DNA of 64,000 bases from Phytoseiulus persimilis (GCA_037576195.1 CM075101.1:18352001-18416000), one strand, 5' to 3'. Shown: positions 35,909 through 48,989, numbered from the stretch's first letter. Notes: generated by a model from the letters alone, not told the origin. A program made the numbers and translations.

Positions 35909-37007
35909 TCGCCTTGGCGTGCTGTGAATATAGTCGTGAACATATAGGTAGATCTAAAACAAGAAGAGACCGGATTCCAAATGATTCTGCGCTTAGAGTT
36001 GAAATTTGCCGTGAATGTCTCCAATTTGACAAAAAGCATCCGTTCGACCTCGGTGGTATTCATCGAAGAACAGATCTTTCTTATATGACTATCCATCTTG
36101 TTTTCTTTGCACGATGCTGGAACACGAAATGAACTTCCCATCCGAGACTACTTATTGGAAATGCTGAACGGCTGCTGAATGACAGAATAGTTTTCGATTA
36201 CTGACTCACACATTGAGAGACCAACTTACAAAATGTACATGCAGATATTACCGCACCACGCAGGACCAATAAACTCAGAGACCCTCTGTCGATGAACATC
36301 CGCGGACGGCTAAATTCATCGAGCTGTGTAATTCACTCCTGGGTACGGATTCAGGAGCTCACATGGATTCTGAATCTCTGAAATATATGCTCCGTACTGT
36401 AATGTCGGAAATTTGGGCAGAATCTTTAATTTCAATCTGCCCTGAATTCTCGAGGTCTCCTCCCCACTCAAAGTGAGATCATCAGGGGGCTTGTATTCTC
36501 AAGGAACCTGGGACATGTTGAAAATACGGTGGAAGATGTTCCTCGAGTGGAAAAAAGGGGTTTCTTACCGATTTGAACTGCTCCGGTCAATTTCTCTTCT
36601 CCACGCCGTGGAGTGGGCTCATAGAGGGTCAATCCACACAGAATCGTGAAGTTCGAGAATTGATCTCCAGTGTCGCCGAGGGCCCATTTTCTCGGCCGCG
36701 GAATTCCCGGAGCGGGGTAAGAGAGTTGCCGCTCACCAGGGTATTTCAGGGCTTCCGAGTGCAACCTGTGTGTAATTGATTTCTACCATGAGTAGGGTAC
36801 TGAAGTCTGTTCCTGACGAGACACTTTCGCGAACCCGAGTGGGTTGATCAGCTTGGCCTCAAACAGGTGAGTCGAGGACTGCTCCGAGGCAAGTATATCT
36901 TCATCATCGAAATGTGAGGCCGAAGTGCTTTTCTCCACTAGCCTTGTGGAGCTGAGCGTAATCAATAACCAAAATTCTCCGATGAGCTCCTCTCGGAGTC
37001 ATAGCAG
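35909..37007. other. Downstream flank of DDX19 copy B
   Basis: A candidate polyadenylation signal AATAAA lies at 36268-36273, 360 bases after the stop. A minus frame at 36468-36764 is partly coding-like (PAPGIPRPRKWALGDTGDQF) but unidentified. Confidence 0.35.
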
Positions 37008-37863
37008 GTTTTAGGCAGTATTGTCGAGTTTATCGAGACGTTTGAGAGAATCAGCGGCGCTACCGAAACAGCTTCAGCGGTGTGGGACGCAACAGTTCTG
37101 CGTTCAACGTACTTGTCACCCACCATGAGGTGTCATCCTGAGCTCGTCGAACAGGCTCTCGATCTCCGACAGATTATCTCTTCGTTAACCGAGACTCACA
37201 AGTTGTCAAGACGACCGGATGAGGAGTTCAGAGCGGCGGTGCACCGCATCGAGGCTCAGCCCCCGGAATTTCATCGCCGCCGTTACACTATTGCTTCTGG
37301 GAATATAGTTTCTCGCCGAAGCTATCAGCTCGGAGATGTGTCTGTTCCAAGAGCATCTCGCTCGGATTCATTCTCATCTCACGATTCGGCTAGAATCTCC
37401 TCGATCATTTCCAGAGTGGAACAGATTCTGCAGGACAGCCCCCCCTCCAACGAAACTGGAATCACGCTACACGCGCTTCCGCCAGTTGTTGCTGCAACGA
37501 AGTCAGTGAGCCGGAGAACTCCGCAATGATTCGGATTTCGTGGACGAAAACCCAGTGCAGGAACTCCGAGCTGCACCACACCACACTGCCGAATCACGTG
37601 CGCTCCTCACAAAAGGGTTCCTCACGACTGCACCGATACTATGAAACGTTCGAATTCGATTCTCAAGAGCCGTAGATTCGAATATATTGCTATCTCGATT
37701 GCTCCGAGAGCACGTTTGCGGCTCCAGTGCAAGAGTTTTCGCAGCGGAAAGAAATGGTCACGTTCCTGCTCCAACCAGCTCGACCGGTTCCTCATCGTCG
37801 GAGGTCTTCCCAAACGCAGTTCTTCGGTCGGAAAGCGAGCATCGATAGCTCTGAAACAAATAC
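37008..37863 (+). CDS. Unidentified gene, two phase-compatible exons
   Basis: Exon 37008-37505 is open for 166 codons. It is preceded by an AG acceptor (CATAGCAG) and ends at AAGTCA|GTGAGC, a good donor, phase 0. It reads VLGSIVEFIETFERISGATE, then VEQALDLRQIISSLTETHK and a Ser/Arg-rich part (ASRSDSFSSHDSARISSIIS). A second piece, 37709-37863, joins in the same phase and reads STFAAPVQEFSQRKEMVTFL then RRRSSQTQFFGRKASIDSSE, which contains basophilic-kinase-like phosphosites, ending at AAATAC|GTGACT. I recognise no domain; a cytoplasmic scaffold or signalling protein is only a guess. Upstream and downstream exons are not fixed. An uninterrupted 166-codon frame between two splice sites is the main evidence. 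Confidence 0.42.
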
Positions 37864-38001
37864 GTGACTCCAGAAGTTTTCAAAGTTGAGGATCTGGTGC
37901 CGCTGAAATTTTCGCGGGCGCACTGTGCGCGGGGGAAGCGGACAAATGTGCGTGTCAGGATCAGCTCCGGTCAGGATCCCTCCGGTCATTCGAGAATTCA
38001 G

Positions 38002-41000
38002 TCCTCCGCGAAGTCCATCACGTGCGTCTCCGTGGTGAGATCTCCTTGACTCCTCCTGACAAGCTGGTGGACGGGGAGGGACTTTCGTCTGACAAGAGGA
38101 TGACGCTGCTACACGGCGGTGGTTCAGACTCTGCAAAAGCAAACTCGCCTCCACAGAGAGGATTTTCGGTTGAACGAGAAATGATACTCGTGGGAGCGTT
38201 CCAAGTGAGAAATGAACGTGATACGATGTGTATGGTGAAAAAGTTCACAACGCCGCCATGCAATCTATCGGAATCTGATAAAACTGTGACCGATTGGTGT
38301 GAACTCTTCTTACGCCTGACATTGAGAGGTCATCCACTGTTAGAGAACCATGTATCAGTCTGGCTCACCTAAGAAATTCTCAAGAAGGCATGCTCTCTAG
38401 CTTCTTGACTTTCGAGCAAATTCTGAGTGAAAGGAAGAGGAGATGATACCTGGGAAAGTAAGTTTCGGTCCTGGAATTCCCTCCTGGTGACTCGCACACC
38501 GTGACCTCTCGGCTGGGACTGAGAGAGCGAATCCAACGACATACGAAAACGGTCTGATTGAGCTCCAGACAGAGATGGACGAATCGAAGCGACGAGGCCA
38601 TGGAAGAGAAATTCCCGGAGGCACAGCTGTGAGGATCCCACCATAATGATCGAACTCGTATTCAGCTTCCGGAACTCTGTGCCCACGCAACAAAAAACGC
38701 GTCAGGTCTCGGTGACTAAGAATTCAGATAGGGAGCCTATTTGTTGGAAAATATCTCCCGTTTTAGCTATCTCCGGTAGATTCCGGCGTGGAAATCGTCC
38801 CCAGAAACTCTGTCTCTTGAGCACACGCTGACTGAAGCAAACGGCCTGCCGCATGCTGACTTGAGCACAAGGCTGTTTTCTGAAAAACCACGAGTCGGCG
38901 GAATTTCTTCCCTGGGCTCACCATCTCCATCAAGGGAGCTGTCTCTTGAGAACTTGGAGAACGCTCCTTGTGCGGGGAACCTACCTTCTCGGACTCGACA
39001 GCATCCGTAGATGGAGATTGATGCTCATACGGCTGAACGTTGACAACGTTGGAACAGCGGCCCGGCTGGGAACTCTTGCGCTGACAAGTCCAATTCTCGC
39101 CGCTGCCTCTCTCGGATAATCTTTCCGCATATGGGAGAGCTCGTGGAAGCTGGTGTCTGGCCGTGCACTGGATTGAAAATCAAACCCCGGTGCATGGGTC
39201 TTTCCCCAACATCCCCGAGCTCTAAACGATGCAACTGCGATTCCGTGCCCAGCGCCACGCTCTGGCCCCGAATTCTCCTCAGGAGAGCCTTCAGAGCAGC
39301 AAGTTATCACTTTCGAAAATCAGCTCAAACATCCAGGCGGGTTCAGGCGTATATAAGGCGTCTTGCGCGTATATAAGGCGTCAAGGATCAACCGTGCATT
39401 GACTTACTCCCGCGGAATCTTGCTGTTTCTCTTTATTCCTAATACTTCGAGTCGTAGTGATAGGAGGTGACCGTTCGGCCGGAGATGTCAGGTAGAGGTT
39501 CTCCACGAGGGACGAACCCCGGCGTAATTCCATCGGCGACTGGAACAAGCTCAGAGGACTGCTTGTCGGGGACTGAAAAATTGGTGTGGAGGATAATCTG
39601 ATCATAGGACCAACCAGTGTTCCATTGCTCCGAGCAGGAAAGTTTCAGAGGGGCAAACTCTCGAGCACGCAGAGTGCCAAATTAGATTTCCAGGGTGATG
39701 AAAGTGTGATAAACCCGGTCTCCGATCGGGCCCGGCAAGGGCCTCCACTCTTAATCCAATGACAAGCGAGCTAGCGACCGGGCTAACATACTCCGGGAGT
39801 GATTGGAAAAGACTTCGTATCCGGGAAATATCTCCCCCGGTGGATCTTGCTTTCTTGTCCGTAATTGGACATTTTCCCGAGAAGAGATGAGCTGAGGACT
39901 CACAGCACTAATTGGAAACAAGTTCAATAAAACACTTTGGAGCCCAGGCGAGTTGCGAATCCGTGAGTTCGGAGAAGAGCTTCGATTGAGGTAAGCGTTA
40001 ACCAGTTCCATGAGCTTTGCAAAATCCTCGATTGGACTGGGCTGAATCATCAACTTTCATCCGTTAGCTCCTTCCAGAAATTTAATGTAGTTGAGCTCGT
40101 TTTGAGCGCAATCGGATGGTGGCCGCGAACTGGATTCACAAAAGAGCTAGTCAGGTGCAGCGGAGATTTAATAAGAAACGGGAATTTCCTGAGTCTCTCA
40201 TGGTGATTCCTCTGGCTCAAACTCTGTTGAATAGAGTCGGCTGGCACGCTCGAGAAACGTCATCGTCCGCCGTCGAATTTGGACCCCGTGGTTTCAGCCT
40301 CCCTGAGTCTCCTTCGGAGGCCCTGCGCTTGACATCGGCTTTTGAGGGAGGATTCGACGTTTTCGGACAAGTCACCGACGGGAATCCGGAGACCGAAAGC
40401 CTGACTCGCTCTGATTGCCGAAGTTCGTAGAGTCCATGGGAAGCTGTTGCATGTCGGTGATTTCGGACGATGCGGATGCGAGCGAGCAACGTTGCGCCAC
40501 TTGAACACGGCTAGATCCCGCATGGCAGACTTTTGAATTCACGACACGCCGGCAGTTACCCCGCGAAATTTATTGTCATCATCATTTTCAGTCCACCCGT
40601 GCGTACCAACATCACATCGTGCACCGTCCGGTTGGTCTCGTATGCCGTTACAACATACAGCCAGGGAGACTAGGCCAGCGATACAGCAGAAATGAGGAAA
40701 TTAGTGTGCAAACCGTGTTCGCTATTCCCTCGAGCTGCGAGTGCAGGTGAACACCCACGAACACTAAGACAGGTGGAGTCCATTCGGAACGATTTCGTTT
40801 GTTCAGCTATTCTCAGCGTCAGGAACACATCGAGAGCAACTGTTTCATCACTGGAGCGTTACATTGGAGACGAAATGAGCTCAGATCCAGTTCCCCGATC
40901 CGGACGACGAAGCGGAGTTTCGACCGAGAGCAGATCCGAACCCTTGGCGACAGAGATTGTCCAAACTGCGATATTGACCGCTCATAGAGAGTCGTGTTGA
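38002..41000 (+). CDS. Further exon-like stretches, probably of the same unidentified plus-strand gene
   Basis: Open stretches with fair splice signals continue to the right. About 38002-38203 follows GAATTCAG, ends at CAA|GTGAGA and reads EISLTPPDKLVDGEGLSSDK. About 38540-38630 reads YENGLIELQTEMDESKRRGH and ends at GCT|GTGAGG. About 38779-39009 follows CCGGTAG and is open for about 76 codons (ETLSLEHTLTEANGLPHADL). About 39467-39590 reads EVTVRPEMSGRGSPRGTNPG. About 40815-41000 follows ATTCTCAG, reads SSLERYIGDEMSSDPVPRSG and ends in a stop. Composition is Ser/Pro/Glu-rich throughout, like the exons at 37 kb, which suggests one disordered protein. I could not match all phases, so exon membership and order are uncertain. 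Confidence 0.28.
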
Positions 41001-43499
41001 TTCGGATCGGTGTGAACAGACTCGCGGGATGAGACCGGTTGACCATGTGATCAAGTGGCCTCACGTTCGTGTCAATATTTATTTTTGTGTGAATATGAGC
41101 TGCAAACTCTGCGCTGTTCGTCTACGCTTGAGTCTCGCGGGGAGGACGAGGTATCAGAGGAAAGAGTTCTCATAGTACGTCAAGCGGAACAGGTTTGCTC
41201 TCAATATCGGGCCAATGGGATGCGAGGGGATCTCCGCATACGGGACCACAGGGGGAATCGGCTGGAATTCGGGATAGAAGAGTTTTCAAACTTATCTCTG
41301 AAGGAATATCCTCTTGGTCTTGGTTGACTCTTCTCCTCAACCGCCTTCTTCATATCCAACTTTTTCGTCACATGTTCCACTCGGGCGGTTTTCCAATCGC
41401 GTTCCTGAGGTTTGTTCCGAAACCAGCAGAACCGGGTAAACTTCCTTCCCCGTCGACAACTACGTCCGGGGACGACCGATCGCCCGAGACGCCAGCCGGA
41501 GTCTCGCGAGAGGAGAAGCAAACGCGTCACGCAGTCGTTGGTCGTAGTCTGTTCGTCCCGGTCTCCCGTTCCGTACTTTCTTGAACATGATCCGGTTCTG
41601 GGCAGGGGATCACAAGCAAGAAGGAACGACCGCCTGAGAGCAGCGTGGAACTCCGCGGCTCGAGTGTAGTGTATGCGGCAATCGCTCCACGAAAAAAGGG
41701 TCCGGGAGGGTCTGTTCGAATCCGAACGTCAGATTGCTAGAGCTCTGTGTAAATAGATGATTGTCCAAACAAAGTTGTGCCGGGCCGCCGTTCGTTTGTG
41801 CCTCCAGGTATCCCACTCTGAATGGGATTCGCCCCTGTAGCGCGTTTTGCTCTTGGTCCCGCATCGGGGCCCGAACACGGTCTGATGAGTGGCGACCCGA
41901 CCAGAACATAATCGATAACTCCTATCCGGACTCGGGGAATTTCGGAATTGAGCGTGAGAGCCGGAAAATATGTTCGACGTTCCATTCGCCTCCAAGAGCA
42001 GAGGATCGAAATTCTCTGGAAGAATTGGTCACCAATAGACGGCGCCCCTGTGGAGATCTGGACAAACTGATGGCTCCCCATTGAAGTTAATCAGTCTCTT
42101 GCTCCATGAGGGAAACAGATCAGATCGATTCTCCAGGGAACAGCGGCAGTCATTCACGCAGATCTTTCGCTCTTCCCGACTCGGAGCCGATCCTCTTATT
42201 CCTCGAGCAAGCTGTGAGTGAGTTGAGTCTCATAGCTTGATGTGGAAACTCCGTTGGAAACGTCGTGCCTGGTACGCGGAATTCGTTCACCCGGCGAGTT
42301 GGGGCGGAAGTTCGCCTCCCGATGCAGGGCATATCGATCACGTCATATCGACAACGATTCGGAAGACTACCTCCCGAGAGTCCTCAGCGAGACTTTCTAG
42401 CGGTTATGTCTCCGGTCTACCATCAACCGCTGGCGACTATTAAGTTTCTGTTTCGAGTCACCGTGGTCGCTGGGATGCTCATCAATACAGCCTGGGACTT
42501 CAGGCTTTATTCATTAATCACCATCCATCAGTCCATGGACTTATAGGCAGATGAGTGGACAGATTGATGAATTATGCCATATTGCCATGAGAACTGATGA
42601 ACCCTGCCATCAGAGACTCATTCATCCGCCTCGCTACCTGGATAGATGGGAGGAATAGAATGATGAATGCCTGAACTTCCAAGCGCTATTCATTAGACAC
42701 AAGACGGATTAGATGGCCGCATCTCAGCCGCGAATATATGGCCTTGCTCCGACTGTCGCGGTCTGTGAGATGGTACTCGGCGCTGATTCCATGAACTTTC
42801 CAACAGGGTAGGAAGATCGGGAGCGAGGCCGGCCCCGAACAGGAGTGGATCACGAGTCCCGGTCCTGACGCGTTCACGATTCTGGAGGCCATGGGCTGGA
42901 CCGCACCGTCGCCGATTCATCTCGTCGTTTACTTTCGATGACGCTGAATCGATAGAAATAAAATGTTTTGGTTGGACTTCCAGTGGGAATTCAGCGCCCG
43001 ACAAGAAGTTCCCGCCTCGAAAACTCGCGTCCTTCCTCCCATCTCGCTTTTGGTATAGCCAGCTCGAAAGCTCAATGCCCCTCTCGTTCCTTCGATCTGG
43101 CTCATCGTCGATTATTGCAACGCTGTGAGCGCTCCTGGACGATAACATGAGATGCATCGCAACGATACACGTAGCTGGCTCTCCTAGTTCCGATGCTCCT
43201 GAGGCGCCAGCTCAGAAAACTCCATACCTGCCTTGCTCCCAGTGAATCACCCACAGAGCATGTCTGCCTGATTCTGAATCGTCATGAGGAAATTCAATGC
43301 CACATGCGTGCCATCAGTACGTGACTGCATCTCTTTATCAGCATCGAATAAAGGGTTCCCGATGCCTCCCGTATCAGAGAAATTCCCGAACCTTCGGACT
43401 GCTTCTCTCGCAGTACTTCGAAGGGTACGACGACCACATTCCTTTTTTTTTCATGTGTGCCAACTTCCCCCTCTTGGGAGTCTGCCGGCCACGGCCTGG
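41001..43499. other. Stretch with no supported gene
   Basis: A few exon-like pieces occur (about 41099-41190 plus, LESRGEDEVSEERVLIVRQA, ending at CAG|GTTTGC) and may belong to the gene on the left or be chance. 42480-42700 is rich in short diverged ATCCATCAGT/ATTCATTA motifs. No named gene. Confidence 0.3.
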
Positions 43500-45480
43500 C
43501 CCTCGGCTATGAAGTTAGAAAAGGAGGAGGCGTCTGGGAGACAAAAGAGTTACAAGAGGACTTGTTCCTTGCCTTTTCGAGGAGCGGTTCGCGGGAGAAC
43601 AACTCGCTACTCGTCCTCTCTTTGCTCTTTCTCCCTCGGAGTCGTTAAATAGAATCGCCATTCGGGAGAACCAACCCGGGAGAACTTCTCGTTTATTTCT
43701 CGGGGCCTCCCCGTGCAGCAGGTTTGGAAGGTTCGGCGGGAAAGAAAATATTCCAGGAGCACAGTCGAGGATTCGAAGGAAAGGCAGAACGGCTTCGTCA
43801 ACACAACCGGACGACAACGCGCCTGCCGCTCTCATTGACGTTATCTCGCTCCGCTCTCAACCAAGAGAGTAACCGTGGTGTTCGCCAAGAGAGCATTAAC
43901 GATAAAAACAACGGCAGCGGCAAGAACGACCAGATAAAGTCGGTCGACGATGCCGACTCCTCTATATGAAGTCCTGGAACACGATCCCAGACACCCACTA
44001 CCGTCGTCGTATTGAGCGTTTGGTATTTTCGAGCGATCGGCCGCCTCCAAAGTCTTCTCAGGACCCCTTCATTTGGGTTTCCTCCGTGTTGGCGTGCTTC
44101 TTCTCGCACCCCTTCCTCCCTGCCCCGTGCACGACGAACACAACCGCGGTGGCGCGCCGCTCTCGGGGCTCTTGCCCGAGAGGCTGAATGTTTGTCGCCG
44201 AGGGACGGTCGCCTCTTTTGTCGCGCGCGGGTGGAACCAGCAACGAAGGGAGAATCCGCGGAGCCCGTCATCGGCTGTGGGAGTTCCGTAGGAACAGGGA
44301 AAAGAAGCAGAGGAAGAGGGTGGAGAACGCTGTCGCCCCCCTTCGTCTCCTCCCGTCCGCTGGGTCGCCGGCGATTGACTCGAGGCGGCGTGCTCCGTGC
44401 CGGCTCGCGTGCTCAGGTGGAGGGGGAGAGGACAGGGTGGCTTGCGGCGTGGCGACAGAGCCGGCGGTTCAACACCGAGCCAGCGGGGAAAACGGCGGCG
44501 CCGGCGGCATCCTCTCTTCCGTCTCTCGCCGTTGTGCACTTTCCACCCTGGCGACTTGGACCGACGGACCGATCCGCTGGCTGGCGGGCAAGAGCCGCTC
44601 CCTCGACGAAGAGCTAAGGAAGGGCCGACTTGATTGCTCGCTCGCCTCACTCGTTGGCTGTTTTGGCTGCTTGGCTACCTCACCGACGGAGAGATCGCCT
44701 CCCTGCTTTCGAATACTCTGCGGCTGCCGCCGCCACTCTTGCCTACTGGTAGCTGGGAAACTGGCCGGCCGCTAACTGACGACGATTGAGAGAGGCTGGC
44801 TGCTAGCCGCCCGTTCTCTACTGCAGGCGGTCCGTCGTTCCCCACTTCGCTTGCTCTCACATACAAATACACAAGGCGCGACCCATCGGCGATTCGACAG
44901 AGAACGATACACGCGACGTTGTTGTTGTTGTCGTGGTCGTCCTCGAAGCAGTTGGTGTGACTGCACCGAAGAAGACAGCAACAGAGGAGAACGGCGGCAG
45001 CGAAGAAAAACGTTGGCGGCGGCAGGGGGTTCTCACACGGAGAAGTGCAGCTGTTGTTGTTGTTTTTATCGCTGCTCGCTGAAACTGACAGCTATCGATG
45101 AAGTTCGCGAGCTCAAAAATTCAGAGTCAGCGCTAGTGGCTTCACGCGGCCTGCATCGCCGGCTTCGATGCTCTGAGCTGTCTGTACTGGTGTACCATCC
45201 ATCGAAACAACAGCAGCCGCAGTGGTCGCGGCAGCATCAGCACTCCCGACCGACACACCCTGTGCGGCAGTCTCATCTTCGGCATCATCGTCTTCATCGC
45301 GAAACCATTGGATTCAAGTGCTTCAGGCCGTTTTGTGGTGAAGTGTTTTGTTCGAGTTAGGAGCTTAAACTCACGCTGAATCGAGCGTCGTCGAGTTGGG
45401 CGGCGTCATTGAGCCACAGCGTTTGTGAAGATGGCCGCTTCGAGGACGAGAATCTGACGGTCTCCGAAACCAAAGGTATG
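43500..45480. promoter_or_regulatory. GC-rich, stop-poor block with CNG triplet runs; probable promoter or 5' leader
   Basis: The block is unusually GC-rich and poor in stop codons, so frames of 169-201 codons are open on both strands at once, which argues against any one being the coding frame. It carries GTTGTTGTTGTCGTGG (about 44920) and TGTTGTTGTTGTTTT (about 45053) runs. It ends in GTGAAGATGGCCGC (about 45427), a strong match to the YY1-type motif found at many animal transcription or translation starts, followed by CCAAAG|GTATGA, a donor. I read it as a CpG-type promoter plus first non-coding exon of a plus-strand gene. ATGGCGG motifs recur at about 45942 and 45962. Confidence 0.35.
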
Positions 45481-45899
45481 ATGTGTCGACAAAGCTAGCG
45501 GATCGCTCGATCATCCAAGACTGTGAATCGAAAGTAAGAGTGCGCGGGTGGAGCTGCTTCCAGAGACATGTTCCTCCGGTCGAGTATCTCCGTCCAGCGT
45601 ACGCTCAACAGCTCTGCTAAGGTCATGCGGGATGTCAGTGTGGGCTATCCAGCGCCGCGGGGACGTTCTTTTTGTAGGTGCCCGTGATCTCAAATCACTT
45701 TCCCCAGGAGAATATTCCATGTCCCTCCATGTTAGGGAGCTTGTTACCGAATATTTCCCATGGAAAAAAAAGATAGGGTTGCGAGATCGGGGGTGCGTTG
45801 GTTGAGAGCCCTTGCAAAATCATGTTGTAGTGAACGACTGATCTCGAATTTTCCCAAGAAGGGGAGAAGGTTTCTCAGGACAAGTCACTTCGCGGGCGC

Positions 45900-46840
45900 G
45901 GGAAGTTAATTTGTGTCGGAGGTTCGCCATGGATGGAGGGAACATGGCGGGGGATGAAATGATGGCGGCCGTGTCTGGCTTCGTTCCTGGCTCGGGCTGC
46001 CGGCGTGGTATCCGCCCACGACTGGGAACCCCGAATCTGGCCAACGTCCTCTTCTGTTCGAGAGCTGTTCTCCTGAGCTTCCATGCCGGCTTGCTTGCTC
46101 GAGTTTCTAAACATAGACTTCTTTAAGCCGGATTTGGAGCGTCGCGCCATTTAGAAGCCTTTCGGATGCTCTGTCGACAAACACTGCTGCTCTTAATGGA
46201 ACCAACCTACAATTTATCTCCGTACAATCTCTCGAGCAGAGTCAGTCGTTGCGATGTTTCTGTGCCCTCCGTTTGTTGGCGCGAGATGCTCGAACTGCCT
46301 CGATTCTCTTGTTCTCGATGCCCAGTCTCGGGACCAAAAGCGAGGTCGAGTCGACAGTGCAAGTGAACTACCTGCCTGCAAGTTTCCGCCGTCCGCTCGA
46401 AATCGGTCCACGCCTTCATTCCTCCCGTTCTCTCATAGAAAACGAACGCAACCCGAAAAGGACATTTGCCGGTATCTTCAAGGGCCTCTCTTGGGGGATT
46501 CAGGAAACGGAGAGGAAAAAGAGTTCGTTTTCGTACGCGATCATGCATCCGAGCCCTCGTGCTCGGCGGACCTGAGGGGAAATCTGTCGATCCAAATATA
46601 CAGATCTGGTCCGTCCGTTCCAAGTTCGGTGACGTGTTCACTCCTCTTGTTCCCTGAGTTCGATTCGTCTCCTCTCGAGATGTGTTATCTATGAGCGGCT
46701 ACGGCGATTGACTAAGCTGCGCCAGTGACGCAATATCATTTTCGACGTCATCGTGCATCGAAAGTCTGATGCTCATCGATAACTAGTCCGGGCGTTGACT
46801 CAAACAGCTCGACGAGATGCCGTGGTCGCGCAGGTTTCCT
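45900..46840. other. Ambiguous open frames on both strands
   Basis: Frames at 46254-46694 (plus, 146 codons), 46249-46575 (plus) and 46207-46641 (minus, 144 codons) overlap. None shows a known domain, and mutual overlap prevents a choice. It lies between the GC-rich block and the exon pair at 47.2 kb. Confidence 0.25.
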
Positions 46841-47216
46841 AAACAAGCTCATGCTTTTGTCTCGATGGAGTCTTCGGAGGCGGGAAAACAGAGGAGTTCC
46901 TTTCGGACGCAATTGTGGAGTGTTTTGGGAAGAAAAGCGTCAGGAGCGTAACGATGCGATGCGGAATCTCCGTTCGACTCTCCGTTTTGACGAGCGCCTC
47001 CGCGCACTCGCTCGTTCGTCCACGGTTCAGATGCGCAGCTCGTTGGTCCGCTCGCTCGGCCGGTTGCCGTGTCGTGGATTTCGTCTCCCGTGGTCGGAAT
47101 ACAGAACGCGGCTAAATCATTTCCAGGTCAAGCGGCAGATGGATGCTTGCCGGGTTGGTGACTGACACACTGTCTGCTCGATCCGCTGACGACGGAAAGC
47201 GCCCGATGAACAATGG

Positions 47217-47568
47217 ATGTCGGTCGCTTCTTCTGTTCTGCTCTCGATGTCCACGAAACATTGGGTTGCCAATCGAGCAGAGGAACGGTTGGGCATGGAT
47301 CGGGGAAAATTCCGCAGACTACTTTCTGAGAGACGCGATGACCTCTCTACGAAGAATAGAGCGGTGATCGAAGTAAAGATCTCGAAGCAGAGAAGCGAGC
47401 TCCGATCGAGCCAGTTAACAGCTTGGGCTGTCCGGACTCACTCGAGAACGTTACGGTCTTTTGATTGATCGGATCGCCGAGCGCATCGCCGTGCCGGCTG
47501 GCGAAACCTTCCAGCGCTCGGGACAGGACCTCCTCAAAGGCAAGCTGTCTTGTTTGGGAGAATATTGA
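47217..47568 (+). CDS. Unidentified two-exon open frame
   Basis: 47217-47372 starts MSVASSVLLSMSTKHWVANR and runs through a charged helical part (FRRLLSERRDDLSTKNRAVI) to GAA|GTAAAG. After a 49-base intron ending TTAACAG, 47422-47568 continues in phase: LGLSGLTRERYGLLIDRIAE, then VPAGETFQRSGQDLLKGKLS and a stop. The joined protein would be 100 residues. Exon-like stretches on either side may belong to a longer product: 46920-47125 (RSTLRFDERLRALARSS) and 47569-47710 (TPIHSTARILSAKLPFVNTS, donor GTGAGA). I recognise no family. A 49-base intron is short but possible. Confidence 0.28.
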
Positions 47569-47719
47569 GTATGCAAACGAGGTCGCGGCCCTCTCGCGTG
47601 AGGACCGATTCCCCGGTCCAACTCCGATTCACTCGACGGCCCGAATCCTCAGCGCCAAGCTCCCTTTTGTCAATACGAGCTACGGACGAATTGGTGTGTT
47701 CCGCCGGTGAGAAAAATAC

Positions 47720-48983
47720 GACCTAATCTCAAGGGGGAGCGAGAGAGATTGGACACGCTATTGTGTGGGAAAAGGAGCCTCATATCTTCCCTGGTGGCAG
47801 AGGATCTTTCGGGGGTCGGATACGGCACCAAATAGTTCGAGTAGCTCACCGAACGCCGGCGCATGCTCCAGGCGAGGGCTGGTTGATAACGCAGAAAACA
47901 AGAAATCCTTCCCATGCGCTCCACGGTTCACATTCAGCCGGACCACGGCAAACAGATCGGGTGGCGGAAACGTTGAAACGGCGAGGTACCTGGATTTCCG
48001 TTCGAGCAGGAAACAGCTCGTTCCTCTCCGATGCTTCCTTCTCGTTGTTCCGTGAGTGTGTGCTTCTCGGAAACTCCAACCATCTCACAGAAATCTAGGC
48101 GTACAGCATGTGGTGCATGCGCGGAGGGCGCGCCATTGCGTCAGATCTGCACCATGATGTGCAAGAAGATCTCTCTCGCTCTGTTGATGCCTCTGGATAT
48201 TTGGAGGCTCCATCCTCGAGGAGGGCTGTTAATCGCAGGCCACGAAGACTCAGGGCTCCCAGTGCAGCCGAACGTGGCATCGTTTTGTCATCTCAAACAT
48301 CCTAATCCAGAGCTCATGGGGATTCAATTCGGGTCCCAATAGCGTGAATCTCGGTGGGCAGGATAACGTGAAGTGGCTTTCAGCGCAAAGTCAATGGATA
48401 ATGGAGGGATAGAGCAGAAAATGAACATAGCTTGACGAGTTCAACCTAGCCAACTCACTATGAGTGCGATTAGTTCGCCGGGAGGGTTGCTCGAGACGAA
48501 TCGCGCGTATTATGTTGACAGCCTGGCTCGGATCGTCACAATTCGATGAGGAATGCGAGGTATTTCATTACTCGAGACGCTAGCTGACAATTATTCGTTG
48601 AGGCCGCGTTGGTGACAGTGGAGCTATTGATGGCGCGGAGGGAAAATCGTGGATGGTGTAGTCATCTTTGAGCGGGCTCGTGCTCAAGCGTTGGTGTGGA
48701 ATAAAATCGCCTCAAAGTTCGCGATTTCCGGGAAGCTTTCCCATCTGGAAGAGAGAGGGGTCTCGACAGCTTCTGAACCGGATGTCTGTTTACGCTCCAC
48801 ACTGAGTCATCCGAATTTTCGTTGACATTAATCCGGCGCCGAATTCTTCCGTGGAATCGAGAGGCACCGTCGGAATCAGCGATTGGACAGGACGTTTACT
48901 CACCGTAGTTTTTCCGTTGCAGATTGGATGAGGAGCTGTTCGTAGCCGCATTTAGTGCACGGCTTCGAGCTCAAGGAGGGGCT
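47720..48983. other. Stretch upstream of the Tweety promoter
   Basis: Overlapping frames at 47763-48098, 48031-48342 and 48108-48305 are open in different phases. 48108-48305 is the most coding-like (SDLHHDVQEDLSRSVDASGY). 48400-48980 shows nothing but the TATA element at its end. Confidence 0.3.
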
Positions 48984-48989
48984 TATAAA
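48984..48989 (+). promoter_or_regulatory. TATA box of the Tweety gene
   Basis: TATAAA within GGCTTATAAAGTATAC lies 55 bases upstream of the Tweety ATG at 49040. A start site about 30 bases downstream (near 49015-49020, GCAGTC) would leave a leader of about 20-25 bases. Promoter use is inferred. Confidence 0.5.

Noticed and set aside
44012..44775. Frames of 193-201 codons on both strands
   Set aside because: Overlapping open frames on both strands in stop-poor GC-rich DNA, Arg/Gly-rich composition and no recognisable domain.
46207..46694. Opposing 144- and 146-codon frames
   Set aside because: They overlap on opposite strands and neither shows a domain or splice context, so I could not call either.
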